From Thiotrichaceae bacterium (GTDB taxonomy: Bacteria; Pseudomonadota; Gammaproteobacteria; SZUA-229), in assembly GCA_002746365.1 (NCBI GenBank), contig NVWZ01000007.1, forward strand, positions 76,659 through 84,285: a stretch of 7,627 nucleotides of DNA, written 5' to 3'. The notes below the pieces were generated by a model. It worked only from the letters and a program-made list of their open reading frames with translations, had not been told where the DNA came from and did not search any database. Below, one piece after another: positions 5,852-7,627 of the stretch (the stretch's first letter is position 1; every line of letters begins with the position of its first letter). Both the position numbers and the translations under genes were made by a program.

Positions 5852-7509
5852 TTTTTACACGTCTTTTTTGAGCGCTGGCGTTTATAATGATTAATCAGAC
5901 CATTAGTCGAACAATCATGCGATTTGACTAGTTTTTCATCATTTAATTCATGCGCAATATTTTTTGCTAGTTGTTTACCCAGCTCAACACCCCATTGGTC
6001 AAATGAGTTGATATTCCATATCACGCCCTGCACAAATATTTTGTGTTCATATAGAGCAATGATGGATCCCAGCGTTTTGGCATCTAACGTATCAAACAAT
6101 AAAGTGCTGGTTGGTCGGTTACCGAGAAACACTTTGTAGGGCATAAGTTGTTTTATTTGTATTTCGTCAAGCCCTTCAGCCTTTAGCTCCTGATAAACTT
6201 CCTGCTCAGTTTTTCCTCGCATCAAAGCTTCTGTTTGTGCAAAAACATTCGACATTAATGCGCGATGATGTTTAACGATGCAACGGAAATCATAAACCGG
6301 CGCAAGAATATCCGCCGGCACCATTTTTGTCCCCTGATGCAATAACTGGAAAAACGCATGTTGCCCGGCAATACCAATCTCACCAAAAACTACTGGACCG
6401 GTGGTGTAGTCCACCTCATGTCCTTGCCGGTCAACATACTTGCCGTTACTTTCCATATCGGCCTGTTGCAAATAAGCTGGAAAACGATGCAGGTGTTGAT
6501 CATAGGGCAATACCGCCATACTTTGTGCTTCGAAAAAATTGTTATACCAGATGCCTAACAAAGCCATCAAAACTGGAATGTTTTTTTCTAGTGGTGCATG
6601 CCTGAAGTGTTGGTCAACCTCATACGCGCCTGCCAGCAATTCATCAAACTGCTCAGCACCAATGGCGATGACAATTGACAGACCAATCGATGACCACAAT
6701 GAATAACGACCACCAACCCAGTCCCATATTTTAAAAATATTATTTTCGGCAATACCGAAATCCTTTGCCAACGTCACATTTGATGTAACCGCTGAAAAAT
6801 GACGTTCTATACACTCTTCACTCCCCAGTTTATTGATATACCATTGACGCGCCGTTTCTGCATTGACCATAGTGTCCTGTGTGGTAAATGTCTTTGAGGC
6901 GATAATAAAAAATGTGGTTTCCGGGTTCAGATATTCCAGCGTGTCATTAATATGATTTTCATCAACATTTGAAACAAAATGCATATTTAGGTCATGCAGC
7001 GTATGAGGCCTTAACGCTTCCGTTACCATCAAAGGCCCAAGGTGCGATCCGCCTATACCAATATTTACCACATCAGTAATTGCCTGATTAGTCGCACCGC
7101 GCCATTTTCGTGTCCTGATTTTTTCAGCCAGTTGTTTTACACGTTTCCGCTCTTCTCTAATTTCCGGAAGAATATCGATACCATCAACAATTAGCGGTTG
7201 ATCTCGCTGATCTCGTAAAGCAGTATGCAAAACCGCTCGATGTTCAGTATGGTTAATCGGTTCACCGCTGAACATTTTTTCGATCCAGAGAGGTAGCTCT
7301 ACATCGTTAGCCAGCTGTAATAATAATTCTACCGTTTCGTCGTTGATACGATTTTTTGAGTAATCATAAAGAATATCATTCAGTTGCAGTGAATACCTGG
7401 CAAACCTGTTATCACTTTGATCAAATAACTCACGCATATGAACAAGTTTAATCTCATCATAGTGTTTTAGCAGTGCCAGCCAGGCTTTTGACTGTGTAAG
7501 CTCAGACAT
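5848..7509 (-). CDS. pgi: Glucose-6-phosphate isomerase
   Basis: The protein is 553 aa from the ATG at 7509, close to the 549 aa of E. coli Pgi. It interconverts glucose-6-P and fructose-6-P in the cytoplasm. Visible are the phosphate-binding SKTFTTQDT, signature 1 (WVGGRYSLWSSIGLS) and signature 2 (FDQWGVELGKQLA). The catalytic residues are Glu353 (in MESNGK), His384 (in GIAGQHAFF) and Lys512 (in ELGKQL), each offset by two from E. coli Glu355, His386 and Lys514. Start choice: the frame also allows GTG at 7518, but the only Shine-Dalgarno (GAGG, plus 7522-7525) is 3 nt from the GTG and 12 nt from the ATG. MSELTQSKAW also resembles the family N-terminus, so the ATG is preferred, with the GTG possible (556 aa). 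It is the first gene of a pgi-glk operon. Confidence 0.95.
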   Translation of the reverse strand: MSELTQSKAWLALLKHYDEIKLVHMRELFDQSDNRFARYSLQLNDILYDYSKNRINDETVELLLQLANDVELPLWIEKMFSGEPINHTEHRAVLHTALRDQRDQPLIVDGIDILPEIREERKRVKQLAEKIRTRKWRGATNQAITDVVNIGIGGSHLGPLMVTEALRPHTLHDLNMHFVSNVDENHINDTLEYLNPETTFFIIASKTFTTQDTMVNAETARQWYINKLGSEECIERHFSAVTSNVTLAKDFGIAENNIFKIWDWVGGRYSLWSSIGLSIVIAIGAEQFDELLAGAYEVDQHFRHAPLEKNIPVLMALLGIWYNNFFEAQSMAVLPYDQHLHRFPAYLQQADMESNGKYVDRQGHEVDYTTGPVVFGEIGIAGQHAFFQLLHQGTKMVPADILAPVYDFRCIVKHHRALMSNVFAQTEALMRGKTEQEVYQELKAEGLDEIQIKQLMPYKVFLGNRPTSTLLFDTLDAKTLGSIIALYEHKIFVQGVIWNINSFDQWGVELGKQLAKNIAHELNDEKLVKSHDCSTNGLINHYKRQRSKKTCKK

Positions 7510-7521
7510 ATGTGTCACATA
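7509..7521. repeat. 13-bp palindrome over the pgi start region
   Basis: TATGTG-T-CACATA is a perfect palindrome around one central base. It covers the alternative GTG start and the gap between the Shine-Dalgarno and the ATG. It is short and may be chance; a role in start-site folding or protein binding is only a possibility. Confidence 0.4.
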
Positions 7522-7561
7522 CCTCTATCTTTATTTTTAATACATCTACCTTTACTTTTAA
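7520..7561 (-). repeat. Two tandem 21-bp repeats in the pgi leader
   Basis: Units 7520-7540 (plus strand TACCTCTATCTTTATTTTTAA) and 7541-7561 (TACATCTACCTTTACTTTTAA) match at 18 of 21 bases and are directly adjacent. Read on the transcribed strand, the unit nearest pgi supplies the Shine-Dalgarno AGAGG; the other unit has AGATG at the same place. Confidence 0.75.
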
Positions 7562-7562
7562 C

Positions 7563-7592
7563 GCTATATTTGTAGTTATCTTCGCATGTAAC
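7563..7592 (-). promoter_or_regulatory. Weak candidate promoter for pgi-glk
   Basis: On the minus strand GTTACA (plus 7587-7592), an 18-bp spacer and TATAGC (plus 7563-7568) each match consensus at four of six bases. The region is AT-rich, so such matches are easy to find by chance. The remaining bases to 7627 hold no gene that can be supported. Confidence 0.25.
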
Positions 7593-7627
7593 AGAAACAT
7601 CCATATCTCTCTGATATAACTTTTTTC

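Noticed and set aside
7520..7530. TACCTCTAT in the pgi leader as a third copy of the MITE end
   Set aside because: Only 9 bases match the left end, and the following bases differ; the leader repeat is low-complexity and explains the resemblance.

Overview
The window reads as an AT-leaning proteobacterial chromosome segment, most likely gammaproteobacterial. The support is protein style: a DUF3683-type FAD/Fe-S oxidoreductase, an E. coli-like Pgi and Glk, and a Crp/Fnr regulator paired with a YflT/GSP17M-like stress protein. Genus cannot be fixed from this sequence alone.

Layout, left to right. (1) The 3' part of a large plus-strand flavin/iron-sulfur oxidoreductase gene, running in from outside the window and ending at 2769. 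(2) A gene-poor stretch (2770-3067) that is a small graveyard of mobile DNA. An insertion-sequence end with a transposase-like C-terminal tail (minus strand) begins right at the oxidoreductase stop codon. It abuts a decayed 5' fragment of a tyrosine recombinase of the 'PWNKGK...QKPPLK' type. (3) A minus-strand stress-protein-like gene (3068-3580). Its upstream region carries a very clean candidate class II activator promoter: a perfect TATAAT, no -35 hexamer, and a perfect inverted repeat centred 41.5 bp upstream of the inferred start. (4) A minus-strand Crp/Fnr-family regulator (3757-4512), whose recognition helix carries Gln at the position of CRP Glu181. (5) A MITE-like element of about 247 bp (4584-4830) with 18-bp terminal inverted repeats and a strong internal hairpin. 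Its ends match the insertion-sequence end at 2770. (6) A minus-strand pgi-glk operon (glucose-6-phosphate isomerase then glucokinase) joined by an ATGA overlap. A 21-bp tandem repeat sits in the pgi leader.

Functionally, Glk phosphorylates glucose and Pgi interconverts glucose-6-P and fructose-6-P, forming a compact hexose-entry unit. The regulator and the stress-protein gene look like a regulator-target pair. The unusual half-site TGTCA differs from the CRP half-site TGTGA at exactly the base pair that CRP residue 181 reads, and the local regulator is altered at that residue. This is the most interesting testable prediction in the window. No CRISPR array, tRNA, rRNA or clearly new multi-gene system was seen.
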